DNA of 64,000 bases from Chloroflexota bacterium (GCA_028873965.1 JAPPMU010000056.1:53680-117679); one strand, 5' to 3'. Counted from the first letter of the stretch, positions 42,273-49,839 are shown. Made by a program: numbers and translations. The notes: generated by a model not told the origin, from the letters alone.

Positions 42273-42390
42273 ATGCGCTGGGAGAGCAAAACCGTGCCGG
42301 CTCCCGACCATCCCGCGATATTCCTCCCAGCACCTTGAGCAGCATCGCCAGGACGGTCGGCTGGACGGTTGATAAGTTTGCTATCTGGGC
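42273..42390 (+). pseudogene. Decayed hicA toxin fragment
   Basis: Right after vapC, the frame starting at 42273 reads KTVPAPDHP. After a one-base shift, RDIPPSTLSSIARTVGWTVDKF follows in the next frame. Together these match the C-terminal half of HicA toxins (compare the intact HicA at 43205-43477: KDIPPGTMGSII and GWTVGEF). The N-terminal half with the active-site His is gone. Confidence 0.7.
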
Positions 42391-42408
42391 CGAGGAAATT
42401 CAATGCAT

Positions 42409-42542
42409 TGCTCTCATCACCTTTGAGGCGGAGCGGGCGTTGGTATCGGCCAACCGCGAGCTGGTGGAACGGATGGAGGGGCGCATCGCGGCGGCGATAA
42501 GGCGAGTATGGTACGATCAAGCTGAACTGCTGGTCCATTGAG
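42409..42542 (+). pseudogene. hsdS 3'-end remnant 2
   Basis: The frame reads EAERALVSANRELVERMEG and RIAAAIRRVW, then runs on to a TGA at 42540 because the original stop is lost. It is fused in frame to the hicA fragment upstream. It repeats remnants 1 and 3 closely (for example GCGGAGCGGGCG, then TCGGCCAACCG). Confidence 0.85.
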
Positions 42543-42560
42543 ATAACGGGGGCAACCGCC

Positions 42561-43205
42561 ATGACGACATACGCCACCAACCCTTCGCACTCTGATTATG
42601 CAGCCCAGGCCGGCAAAGGACAGGAGTACGAAGTCCTGTTGGTATGGGACTATGAATACCCGGGCTACGCGGTGCTCTGCCCTTCGTTGGGTTGCGCCAG
42701 CCAGGGAGACACCAGAGAAGAAGCCTTGGTGATGATTGCCGACGCCATCTCAATGTTGCTGGACAGCTACGCCGAAGACGGATTGGAGCCGCCTTTCACC
42801 CCCGACGCCACGGCCGCCGCCGCCGCAGAATATCAGGCCGAGGGCTGCCACACCGAAGTGGCAAGCGTGCGTCCCGCCGATTGGGACGCCATAATCGCAA
42901 ACTGCAGCGCCGCCATTCAGCGCAATCCCAATGATGCCAAAGCATACCTGGAGCGAGGCGGCACTTATCTGAACAAAAGGGAGTACGACCGGGCAATTGA
43001 AGACTATACTTCCGTCATACGCATCGCGCCGGAGAATTCGGAAGCCTACACCAGCCGCGGCAATGTATATTTGAGCAAGAACGAATACGATCAGGCTATT
43101 GCAGATTATCACTCCGCGCTGCGCCGAGACCCCTACGACGAGGAAGCCCTTTGTAATTTGGAAGCCGCCTACATTGCGCGGTGGGAATCTGCCAGAGGCA
43201 AGTGA
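42561..43205 (+). CDS. hicB: HicB antitoxin domain fused to TPR repeats
   Basis: 214 aa. Residues about 22-80 form a HicB domain (EYEVLLVWDYEYPGYAVLCP, then GCASQGDTREEALVMIADAI). Residues about 106-205 hold three tetratricopeptide repeats, for example KAYLERGGTYLNKREYDRAI and EAYTSRGNVYLSKNEYDQAI. Usual HicB proteins carry a helix-turn-helix instead. TPRs bind proteins, so this antitoxin may sense or recruit a partner. GGGGGCAACC lies before the ATG. The stop overlaps hicA (TGATG), so translation is coupled. Confidence 0.88.
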   Translation: MTTYATNPSHSDYAAQAGKGQEYEVLLVWDYEYPGYAVLCPSLGCASQGDTREEALVMIADAISMLLDSYAEDGLEPPFTPDATAAAAAEYQAEGCHTEVASVRPADWDAIIANCSAAIQRNPNDAKAYLERGGTYLNKREYDRAIEDYTSVIRIAPENSEAYTSRGNVYLSKNEYDQAIADYHSALRRDPYDEEALCNLEAAYIARWESARGK

Positions 43206-43477
43206 TGCCACCCTATGTACCCGGTTTTACCGCTGCTGATGTTCGACGCGCCTTTAGGAATGACGGCTGGATTATCAGGCAAGGGGGCAGACACACACGC
43301 GCCGAAAAAGGCGGCCTGACAGTTCCTATATCACGCCATAGAGGCAAAGATATTCCCCCGGGCACCATGGGCAGCATCATCGTCCAAGCCGGCTGGACTG
43401 TAGGAGAATTCCGCAACCTGGTCCGCGGGCGCAACCGCGACGGCAGCCGGCGCACCCGCCATCGGCAGGACGAATGA
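43205..43477 (+). CDS. hicA: HicA-type mRNA interferase toxin
   Basis: 90 aa with the HicA double-stranded RNA-binding fold. The active-site region is GWIIRQGGRHTRAEKGG with the catalytic His. It is followed by the typical RGKDIPPGTMGSIIVQAGWT. The gene overlaps hicB-TPR by one base upstream and a 68-aa gene by 4 nt downstream (ATGA), giving a three-gene module. HicA is slightly longer at its basic C-terminus (RGRNRDGSRRTRHRQ) than typical forms. Confidence 0.9.
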   Translation: MPPYVPGFTAADVRRAFRNDGWIIRQGGRHTRAEKGGLTVPISRHRGKDIPPGTMGSIIVQAGWTVGEFRNLVRGRNRDGSRRTRHRQDE

Positions 43478-43680
43478 ACATGAAAAACGCGAACAACTTT
43501 CCACCCGGTTGGGACGAGGAGCGCGTCCGGCGTCTCATCCACCACTACGAATCGCAAACTGAAGCGGAAGCGATAGCGGAGGACGAAGCCGCTTTCGCAA
43601 TATGGTGGGATGAGAGACAGGCGCTCCGGGCCGAGTTGGGCCTGCCCGCCGAAGCGCCGCCGGCGAAGACCGCTGGATAA
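43474..43680 (+). CDS. Small acidic protein, third gene of the hicBA module
   Basis: 68 aa. The central part FPPGWDEERVRRLIHHYESQ followed by TEAEAIAEDEAAF is a pattern I associate with small conserved proteins found near TA genes and perhaps acting as antitoxins, but the family name is unsure. It overlaps hicA by 4 nt, so it is co-translated. It ends 23 nt before the third hsdS remnant. Confidence 0.65.
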   Translation: MNMKNANNFPPGWDEERVRRLIHHYESQTEAEAIAEDEAAFAIWWDERQALRAELGLPAEAPPAKTAG

Positions 43681-43703
43681 ACCGGGTTCGCATCATAGCA
43701 TCC

Positions 43704-43840
43704 CGCCCCTCACCACCCGGCAGGCCATCGTCGCCGAAATTGAAGCGGAGCGGGCGCTGGTGTCGGCCAACCGCGAGCTGGCCGAGCGGATGGAGCGGCG
43801 GATCCGGGAGGCCATCTGGCGGGTGTGGGGCGGTTCGTAA
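43704..43840 (+). pseudogene. hsdS 3'-end remnant 3
   Basis: The frame reads PPLTTRQAIVAEIEAERAL, then VSANRELAERMERRIREAIW and RVWGGS with a TAA at 43838-43840. It is the longest of the three remnants and begins within the linker before the last coiled coil of a specificity subunit. A weak hairpin (GAGGCT/GGCCTC, about 43845-43863) follows its stop. Confidence 0.85.
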
Positions 43841-43855
43841 GGAAGAGGCTCCGGT

Positions 43856-43885
43856 TTGGCCTCTCTTGCCAGGCGGTCTTATAAT
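43856..43885 (+). promoter_or_regulatory. Promoter of the ImmA/IrrE-type gene
   Basis: TTGGCC at 43856-43861 and TATAAT at 43880-43885 are 18 bp apart. Transcription would start about 30 nt before the ATG at 43925. This gives the last cassette its own promoter downstream of remnant 3. Confidence 0.65.
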
Positions 43886-43924
43886 GCGCGCAACCGTGTG
43901 GTAACGCCCGGCGAGTCCAGAACG

Positions 43925-45121
43925 ATGCCCAGAGTCAACCCGGAAATACTGGTTTGGGCGCGGGAGACGGCCGGGCTTACGCCGGAGGAAGCCGCCCGAA
44001 GGAACCAAAGCCTGCGCGACACCCGCAATGCGTCGGCAGTTGACCGGCTCAACGCCTTGGAATACGGTCTGGATGAGCCGTCCCGACCTGTTCTGGTCGA
44101 AATGGCGCGGGTGTACCACCGGCCGTTGCTTACGTTCTATCTGCCCAATCCACCGGCAAAAGGTGATCGGGGAGTGGACTTTCGCACCCTGCCGGCCGAC
44201 CGCTCGGCAACTGACGAAGCTCGGCTGGATACTCTGATCCGGGACGTGCGCGCCCGGCAGAGCATGGTGCGGGCAGTTCTGGAGGATATGGACGAGGCAA
44301 GACCTCTTGCCTTCGTCGGCTCGCATCGAAGGGAAGACGGGCCGGCGGCAGTTCTGGCGTCGCTGCGGACGCTGCTGGACGTCGACCTGGCGGATTTTCG
44401 CCGGCAGCGAACTCCCACGGCGGCCTTTGGGCTGTTGCGGGCCGGGGCTGAAAACGCCGGCGTTTTCGTGCTGCTTAAAGGCAACCTGGGCACTCACCAC
44501 ACTGATATTGACACCGACGTTTTCCGAGGTTTTACCATTGCGGACGACGTTGCACCTTTTGTGATAATCAACCCTAACGACGCTAGACCGGCGTTGTCAT
44601 TCACTTTGTTGCATGAAATAGCCCATCTCTTGTTGGGACAAACCGGCGTTAGCAGCGCACATACTGACAATGACATCGAGCGTTTCTGCGACGATGTTGC
44701 CGGGGAATTTTTGCTGCCTGCGGAGGAATTGAACCGTCTTACTCTGGACGACAAAGACGACTTGAGCACAGTCTCGGGGCAAATCGGCTTGTTCGCCAAC
44801 CAGAGCAACTTGAGCCGCACGATGGTTGCTTATAGGGCGTACCAACGGGACCTGATCAGTTCGGAAATTTACCGACGCCTGAGTTCCATCTACCGAGAAC
44901 AATGGCGCGAAGAACGTGCAAATCTACGCGCCCAGGCACGTTCAAATGCCGGAGGGCCAAGTTACTACATCGTGCGTCGCTATGGTCTCAGCCCGTCATT
45001 GGTTGACCTGGCAAGGCGAGCAATAAGTTCCGGAGACTTGACGACATCCAAAGCAGCCCAAGTCTTGGGAGTGAAACCGTCCCAAGTTGGTTCGCTGTTT
45101 GATGCTGGCCGCGCTTCGTAG
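43925..45121 (+). CDS. ImmA/IrrE-type metallopeptidase with XRE-like N-terminus
   Basis: 398 aa. The N-terminal about 70 residues are XRE-like (WARETAGLTPEEAARR). The zinc motif HEIAH lies at 230-234, with a probable third ligand Glu252 (ERFCDDVAGEFLLP). The last about 50 residues form a winged or HTH-like domain (LTTSKAAQVLGVKPSQVG). Such COG2856 proteins are antitoxins or regulators paired with DUF4411 PIN toxins, or cleave repressors. The expected partner follows 8 nt downstream but is broken. A promoter precedes the gene. Confidence 0.88.
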   Translation: MPRVNPEILVWARETAGLTPEEAARRNQSLRDTRNASAVDRLNALEYGLDEPSRPVLVEMARVYHRPLLTFYLPNPPAKGDRGVDFRTLPADRSATDEARLDTLIRDVRARQSMVRAVLEDMDEARPLAFVGSHRREDGPAAVLASLRTLLDVDLADFRRQRTPTAAFGLLRAGAENAGVFVLLKGNLGTHHTDIDTDVFRGFTIADDVAPFVIINPNDARPALSFTLLHEIAHLLLGQTGVSSAHTDNDIERFCDDVAGEFLLPAEELNRLTLDDKDDLSTVSGQIGLFANQSNLSRTMVAYRAYQRDLISSEIYRRLSSIYREQWREERANLRAQARSNAGGPSYYIVRRYGLSPSLVDLARRAISSGDLTTSKAAQVLGVKPSQVGSLFDAGRAS

Positions 45122-45129
45122 GGGAGATT

Positions 45130-45627
45130 ATGCTGGACCTCCTCGACGCGAACGTCCTTATCGACGCGAATCGTGACTAATACCCTATGGACCGCGTTCC
45201 CGAGTTCTGGGATTGGCTGGCGGCCATGGGACAGCGGGGCTTGGTAAAAGCCCCGCGGGAAGTTTATGACAAAGTCACACAGGCCGATGACGCGCTGTCG
45301 CGGTGGTTGAAGCGAAATCGGGAGGCTCTCCTGCTCGCCGAAATGATCAATGGCGATCTGATTCGCCGCGTGATAGACGAAGGATACGCACCGGACTTGA
45401 CCGACGTTGAGATCGAGCAGCTGAACGAAGATCCCTTTTTGGTTGCATACGCCCTGGCAGACCCGGAACAGCGCCGAGTAGTCTCTACCGAGCGTTCCCG
45501 GCCCAGCGCAAGGCGGGCCAACCGCAGGATTCCTGATGTGTGCCGCGATTTTGGCATACCGTGCCACGACACGTTCAGATTCATCCGGGAACTGGACTTC
45601 CGAACTGACTGGCGCGCGCAGCAGTAG
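45130..45627 (+). pseudogene. DUF4411 PIN-domain toxin with in-frame stop
   Basis: From the ATG at 45130 (GGGGAG before it) the frame reads LLDLLDANVLIDANRD-type start, then TAA at 45178-45180, then continues YPMDRVPEFWDWLAAMGQRG to 45627. DUF4411 toxins normally read N-x-x-Y-Y-P at this place, so a Tyr codon has become TAA. The rest (147 residues) is intact, including ADPEQRRVVSTE and VCRDFGIP. Without the first acidic motif a restart would give no active PIN domain. Loss of the toxin would leave the ImmA-type gene as an orphan. Confidence 0.85.
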
Positions 45628-45640
45628 AACAATGAGGATG

Positions 45641-45646
45641 TATAAT
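45641..45646 (+). promoter_or_regulatory. -10 element before the flavin reductase gene
   Basis: A perfect TATAAT lies 60 bp before the ATG at 45706. The -35 region is weak. It gives a leader of about 50 nt. Confidence 0.45.
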
Positions 45647-45705
45647 CGTCGAAATTACCGCCCACCCCCTTCATCCATGCCAAAACCACCCAGGAGCCAT
45701 CCGCA

Positions 45706-46365
45706 ATGCTCATTGACCCCAAGAACTTTGACCGCTTCAACATGATACTCACCGGCGTGGTCGTGCCGCGACCCATCGCGTTCGTATCCACCATCTCCAC
45801 CGACGGCGTGGTCAATCTGGCCCCGTTCAGCTTCTTCAACGCTATGGCCTACAACCCGCCCACGGTGATCTTCTCCTCGTCCCGGCGCGCTCCCGGTTGG
45901 CAGGACAAGCGCAAGGACACGCTGACCAACGTAGAGGAGACCGGAGAGTACGTGGTCAACGTGGTGGTGGACGACATCGCCGCCGCCATGAACGCCACCG
46001 CCGCCGAGTACCCCTCCGACGTGTCGGAGTTTGACATCGCCGGTTTGACCGAAGCCCCCAGCGAAATCGTGAAAGCTCCCCGGGTGCTGGAGTCTCCGGT
46101 GAACATGGAGTGTCGGCTGGTGCAGGTGGTGAACATCGGCGAGCAACCCCACGCCCACGGCATCGTCATCGGCGAGATCGTGCGGATGCACGTCAGTGAC
46201 GAGGTGCTCTACGACGGACCCAACGGCCTGCGGATCAACCACGCCGCGCTCAAGCCCACCGGCCGCCTGGCCGGCAACATGTACTGCCACACCGACGACG
46301 TGTTCGAGCTGGTTCGCCCGACCTACACCGAGCAGGACGAAGGCGCCGGACGGGCCGCCGACTAG
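45706..46365 (+). CDS. Flavin reductase-like domain (FMN-binding split barrel) protein
   Basis: 219 aa. The family pattern is VVPRPIAFVSTISTDGVVNLAPFSFFN, followed by PPTVIFSSSR and ETGEYVVNVV, and later ECRLVQVVNIG. This is the longer DIM6/NTAB subgroup that reduces or binds FMN and often serves flavin monooxygenases. It could supply reduced flavin to the LLM proteins of this organism. GGAGCC precedes the ATG. A glutaredoxin gene follows after 27 bp. Confidence 0.9.
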   Translation: MLIDPKNFDRFNMILTGVVVPRPIAFVSTISTDGVVNLAPFSFFNAMAYNPPTVIFSSSRRAPGWQDKRKDTLTNVEETGEYVVNVVVDDIAAAMNATAAEYPSDVSEFDIAGLTEAPSEIVKAPRVLESPVNMECRLVQVVNIGEQPHAHGIVIGEIVRMHVSDEVLYDGPNGLRINHAALKPTGRLAGNMYCHTDDVFELVRPTYTEQDEGAGRAAD

Positions 46366-46392
46366 CAACCGTGAATCAATGGAGGCCGCTGT

Positions 46393-46644
46393 ATGACCAC
46401 TGCCGAACCTGAAATCAAGCTCTATGGCGCCGAGTGGTGCCCGGATTGTCACCGCTCCCGGAATTACCTGGACAGCAGGTCGGTGGCCTACGAGTACATC
46501 AACGTGGATGGCGACGACGACGCGCAGGCCTACGTGAAGCAGGTGAACGACGACCGGCTGATCATTCCGACCATCGTTTTTCCGGACGGGTCGGTGCTGG
46601 TTGAGCCGTCCAACGCCGAATTGGCTCGCAAGCTCCGGGACTGA
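46393..46644 (+). CDS. Glutaredoxin-like protein
   Basis: 83 aa thioredoxin-fold protein with the active site WCPDCHRS near residue 16 and the cis-proline segment IPTIVFPDGS. The CPDC centre with both cysteines suggests a mycoredoxin or NrdH-like dithiol redoxin. GGAGG lies 9-13 nt before the ATG. It is probably co-transcribed with the flavin reductase gene. Confidence 0.9.
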   Translation: MTTAEPEIKLYGAEWCPDCHRSRNYLDSRSVAYEYINVDGDDDAQAYVKQVNDDRLIIPTIVFPDGSVLVEPSNAELARKLRD

Positions 46645-46656
46645 CCGTCCGAACCG

Positions 46657-47022
46657 CTAATCGCGGAACTGTAGCAACTGGAGGACGTTCCCGTCGGGAT
46701 CGCTGAAGGTGGCGACCCACCCGCCCCAGTGCTCGCGCTCGGGAACACGGATGAACGGCACGCCAGCAGCAGCAAGCCGGGCGTGCTCAGCGCGAATATC
46801 GTCGACGCCCAGGTGGGGCATCATGCGCAGCGGGTCCCGCGATTCGCCGCTTACGCCGGCGTGACGACCCACGTTGAACCGGATATCGCCCAATTCAAAG
46901 GCGGCAAATCCCTCATCCTCGTGGAAGGAATGCAGAGGCAATCGCAGGACGTCACGGTAGAACCGCAACATCCGGTCCAGGTCGTCGGTCCACAGGGTTA
47001 TGCCGACAACGCCAGTGATCAC
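46657..47022 (-). CDS. VOC (glyoxalase/bleomycin resistance) family protein
   Basis: 121 aa with the paired beta-alpha-beta-beta-beta modules of the vicinal oxygen chelate fold: VGITLWTDDLDRMLRFYRDVLRLP at the start and FSDPDGNVLQLLQ at the end. One metal-ligand Glu is replaced by Gln in the last strand, so metal binding may be incomplete. The gene ends in a convergent position to glutaredoxin and follows the Fur-family gene by 12 bp on the minus strand. Confidence 0.88.
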   Translation of the reverse strand: MITGVVGITLWTDDLDRMLRFYRDVLRLPLHSFHEDEGFAAFELGDIRFNVGRHAGVSGESRDPLRMMPHLGVDDIRAEHARLAAAGVPFIRVPEREHWGGWVATFSDPDGNVLQLLQFRD

Positions 47023-47034
47023 GGGAACCGCCGG

Positions 47035-47484
47035 CTAACTTGAGGCGGAGTTTGCCGTCTCGTCCGCCGGCACGCAAGAACGGCACCAGCCGTGGAAATC
47101 GACCCTCTGCCACATGACCTGGAACCGGGTTTCGGTGGATACCTGGTCGCGCAGCCGGATGATGATGTCGCTGCTGTCGTCGGCGTCCGCGATATTCCCG
47201 CACCCGATGCATACCAGGTTGACGTGCGGCGAGACGTTGCTCTCGTACCGCGATTGCTTGGCGAAGGGCAGTTCCTGGATCAAACCGCTCTTTGAAAGCA
47301 CGCCCAGGGTCGAGTAAACGGTGGCCAGCGTCATGGAAGGAAAGTGCTGCTGGACGCGCTCGTGGATCTGCTGCACCGTGGGGTGGTCGGTGGAGTTAAG
47401 CACGGCCTCGGCGATGGCCAGTCGCTGCGGCGTGACCCGCACGCCCCCCTGGCGAAGCTGCTGCACAACGGCGCTTTGTATCAT
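47035..47484 (-). CDS. Fur-family metalloregulator (Fur/PerR/Zur)
   Basis: 149 aa from the ATG at 47484. The winged helix contains VRVTPQRLAIAEAVLNSTDHPT and LATVYSTLGVLSKSGLI. The structural zinc site is VCIGCG with a C-terminal WCRSC. The regulatory segment SRYESNVSPHVNLVC is PerR-like. It would sense Fe, Zn or peroxide; type cannot be decided. The frame extends upstream to 47838, but that part is not conserved-looking. VOC gene follows in the same direction. Confidence 0.9.
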   Translation of the reverse strand: MIQSAVVQQLRQGGVRVTPQRLAIAEAVLNSTDHPTVQQIHERVQQHFPSMTLATVYSTLGVLSKSGLIQELPFAKQSRYESNVSPHVNLVCIGCGNIADADDSSDIIIRLRDQVSTETRFQVMWQRVDFHGWCRSCVPADETANSASS

Positions 47485-47626
47485 CGGCCCCTCCGGATAC
47501 TGCGCCCGTCGCCTTCCGCAAAAACCGCTCCGGCAGCATCTTGCAGGAAGTATAGCATTCACGATTTTTGGCGGCAAACCGGCCGATTCTCTGTTGGCGG
47601 AATGGGAGCATCCGGTGGTTTGGCGA

Positions 47627-47632
47627 TATAAT
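47627..47632 (+). promoter_or_regulatory. -10 element for the small membrane protein pair
   Basis: TATAAT lies 40 bp before the ATG at 47672, with AGGAGG between. No good -35 is seen. Confidence 0.4.
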
Positions 47633-47671
47633 GGCTGCCAAAGAGCGGTTTGATTCAGGAGGAACGATACC

Positions 47672-47872
47672 ATGGAAAAGCTGAAAGAAATGGCCGCTCT
47701 GGGCGTCTTCGTCGTTCCGTTTGTAGTTCTCTCCCTCATTGTGATCCCCTGGGCGATTTTCGCGCCGGTATCGTTTTGCGCCGGCTTGGATCCCAGCAAC
47801 GAACTGATGGATGGCTGGGGCGGCTCCTTTGCGCGCACAGTTTTTTTTCACTGCTCCTGGGTAGGTAAGTGA
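47672..47872 (+). CDS. Small membrane protein 1 of a pair
   Basis: 66 aa. AGGAGG lies 10-15 nt upstream of the ATG. One hydrophobic helix (residues 10-32, FVVPFVVLSLIVIPWAIF) and a Trp/Gly-rich end. It overlaps the next small gene by 4 nt (GTGA). No family is recognised. The strong ribosome site and coupling argue that it is real. Confidence 0.65.
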   Translation: MEKLKEMAALGVFVVPFVVLSLIVIPWAIFAPVSFCAGLDPSNELMDGWGGSFARTVFFHCSWVGK

Positions 47873-48054
47873 GTCCCCTCGAAACGGCGATAGCCTTTTG
47901 GTCGGCTATCTTCCTGTCGTTGGCCTCCATGGCCCCCTACGTCCTGCTGCGCCGCTCTGCCAAAAGCGAAAATTGGCGCACTGCTACCATGAACGCCTAC
48001 CTGCCTTGGCTGGCAACCCTGCTGGTGCTGCTGGGAACTTTTGGTGTAGGATGA
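47869..48054 (+). CDS. Small membrane protein 2 of a pair
   Basis: 61 aa starting with GTG at 47869, coupled to the previous gene. Two hydrophobic segments (residues 5-25 and 44-60) with a basic middle (LLRRSAKSENWR) suggest a helical hairpin. The function is unknown. A thiolase gene follows after 33 bp with its own GAGGAG. Confidence 0.6.
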   Translation: MSPLETAIAFWSAIFLSLASMAPYVLLRRSAKSENWRTATMNAYLPWLATLLVLLGTFGVG

Positions 48055-48087
48055 CGCACCGCAACCGCACGTGAGGAGCAATTTCAA

Positions 48088-49362
48088 ATGGCTACCACCC
48101 GTTCCCGTCGTTTGGCTCGCTCGGTGTCCATCGTCGGCGCCGGTCTGTCCCAGTTCGGGGCCTATCCCGACAAGACCAGCCGCGACCTGTTCGTCGAAGC
48201 ATTCCAGGACATGCAGGAAAATATCGACACGGGCATTTCGGCCCAGGACATCGAGGCCGGCTACCTGGGCAACTACTCAGCCGACCTGTTCGAGCACCAG
48301 GGCCACACGGCGCCCATCATGGCCGACTGGCTGGGGATGACGCCCACGCCGATGACGCGCATCGAGAACGCCTGCGCCAGCAGCGGCAGCGCCCTCCGCG
48401 AAGGCGTGATGGCCATCGCCAGCGGCATGTACGACGTGGTTCTGGTAGGCGGAGTGGAAAAGATGACCTCGCTGCCGACGGAGGGCGTCACCGACGTGCT
48501 GGCCTCCGCCGCGGACGGATTGTACGAGGTCCCTGCCGGACTCACGTTCCCCGGCATCTTCGGCGCCATTGCCAAGGCGCACATGGACCGGTACGAGACG
48601 AACCTGAACCACCTGCTCAAGGTGGGGGTCAAGAACCACGAGAACGGAAAGCTGAACCCCAAAGCCCAGTTTCAGGTCACCGTCAGGGACATGATGGACC
48701 GACGGAAAGCCAGAGCCGAACAGCGCGGCGAACCCGTTCCCGACTGGGAAGACGAGCTGGACTTCCTGAACGACGCCCGGGCCAACCCGTGGATCGCCTG
48801 GCCGCTGCGCCTCTACGACTGCGCGCCAATTACCGACGGCGCATCCTGTGTGCTGCTGGTCACCAGCGAACTGGCGAACCAGTTCACCGACAAGCCGGTG
48901 CACATCGCCGGCATTGGCCAGGCCACAGGCCGCCCGCTGCACGACGCAGAAGAACTCACCTCCCTGTCAGCGGCGAAGATCGCGTCGGCACAGGCTTACG
49001 ACATGGCCGGCATCGGACCCGATCAGGTTGGGGTGGCCGAGGTGCACGACTGTTTCACCATCGCCGAGATTGTCGCCAGCGAGGATCTGGGCTTCTTCGC
49101 TCCGGGCGAAGGCCCCCACGCGGTGGACGAAGGGCGTACCGCCCGCAGCGGCGATCGCCCCATCAACACCAGCGGCGGCTTGAAGGCCAAAGGCCACCCG
49201 GTCGGCGCCAGCGGCGTGGCGCAGGTCATCGAGGTCTACAAGCAACTGCGCGGCGAAGCCGGGGAGCGTCAGCTGGACAACTCCAACCTGGAGTTCGGGC
49301 TGACGCACAATGTCGGCGGCACCGGCGGCACCTGCGTCGTCAACGTGCTGCAGCGCGGCTAA
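48088..49362 (+). CDS. Thiolase (SCP-x/acetyl-CoA acetyltransferase-like)
   Basis: 424 aa. The nucleophile cysteine lies in ENACASSGSALREG near residue 94. The His is in NTSGGLKAKGHPVGASG. The C-terminal motif NVGGTGGTCVVNV resembles the last cysteine region, changed to G-G-T-C. This is the nondegradative/SCP-x thiolase subgroup that works with a DUF35/OB-fold partner, which is encoded 57 bp downstream. It likely cleaves or forms beta-ketoacyl-CoA in sterol, aromatic or branched acid catabolism. GAGGAG lies 13-18 nt upstream. Confidence 0.92.
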   Translation: MATTRSRRLARSVSIVGAGLSQFGAYPDKTSRDLFVEAFQDMQENIDTGISAQDIEAGYLGNYSADLFEHQGHTAPIMADWLGMTPTPMTRIENACASSGSALREGVMAIASGMYDVVLVGGVEKMTSLPTEGVTDVLASAADGLYEVPAGLTFPGIFGAIAKAHMDRYETNLNHLLKVGVKNHENGKLNPKAQFQVTVRDMMDRRKARAEQRGEPVPDWEDELDFLNDARANPWIAWPLRLYDCAPITDGASCVLLVTSELANQFTDKPVHIAGIGQATGRPLHDAEELTSLSAAKIASAQAYDMAGIGPDQVGVAEVHDCFTIAEIVASEDLGFFAPGEGPHAVDEGRTARSGDRPINTSGGLKAKGHPVGASGVAQVIEVYKQLRGEAGERQLDNSNLEFGLTHNVGGTGGTCVVNVLQRG

Positions 49363-49369
49363 CCCTCAT

Positions 49370-49397
49370 CGTCATTCCCGCGAAAGCCGGAATCCAG
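49370..49397. repeat. Dispersed repeat of the GTCATTCCCGCGAAAG type
   Basis: CGTCATTCCCGCGAAAGCCG followed by GAATCCAG is one arm of a palindromic repeat that recurs at 61389-61461 and 63785-63866. Here only one arm is present, in the spacer between thiolase and its partner. Confidence 0.75.
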
Positions 49398-49419
49398 TTC
49401 ACGCCCGAGGGAAAACCTA

Positions 49420-49839
49420 ATGACCACCGAAGCGGAATCCCGCCCGTTCAACGCGGCATCTTTCTACGCTTTCCTGCAAGAAGGACGGTTCATGGGCGTC
49501 CGCTGCCGCGAAAACGGCAACGTTTATGCGGAAGCGCGGCCCATCGACCCGGTGAGCCACAGCCGGGACATGGAGTGGCACGAGCTGAGCGGCCGCGCCA
49601 CCTTGAGCACCTTCACCTGCATATCGGTCGCGCCGGCGTCCCTGGAAGCCAAGGGGTTCGGCCGGAACAACCCGTACTGCACCGGCATTGTCACCCTGGA
49701 GGAGGGGCCACGAATTTCGGCTCGCATCGCCGGCGTGGACGCGGCCAACCCGCAGAACATCCGGACCGGAATGGCGCTGGAAATCGACCTGTCCGAGATT
49801 GACCCGGATGAGCCCGGCCTGGTGTTCAGGCCGGCGTAA
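49420..49839 (+). CDS. OB-fold (DUF35-type) thiolase partner lacking the zinc ribbon
   Basis: 139 aa. The layout matches DUF35 proteins, that is a short helix, rubredoxin-like knuckle and OB-fold: FNAASFYAFLQEGRFMGVRCRENGNVYAEARPIDP, then the OB-fold with TFTCISVAP and GIVTLEEGPRISARI. Normally four cysteines form the zinc site (C-x2-C ... C-x2-C); here only Cys in GVRCRENG remains. The partner role is inferred from the neighbouring thiolase; the lost zinc site suggests a structural variant. The bidirectional terminator at 49899-49922 follows. Confidence 0.82.
   Translation: MTTEAESRPFNAASFYAFLQEGRFMGVRCRENGNVYAEARPIDPVSHSRDMEWHELSGRATLSTFTCISVAPASLEAKGFGRNNPYCTGIVTLEEGPRISARIAGVDAANPQNIRTGMALEIDLSEIDPDEPGLVFRPA

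Noticed and set aside
40893..43840. CRISPR-like array formed by the three hsdS remnants
   Set aside because: The units are about 95 bp, keep a coding frame, and are separated by 1.2-1.4 kb of genes, not short spacers.
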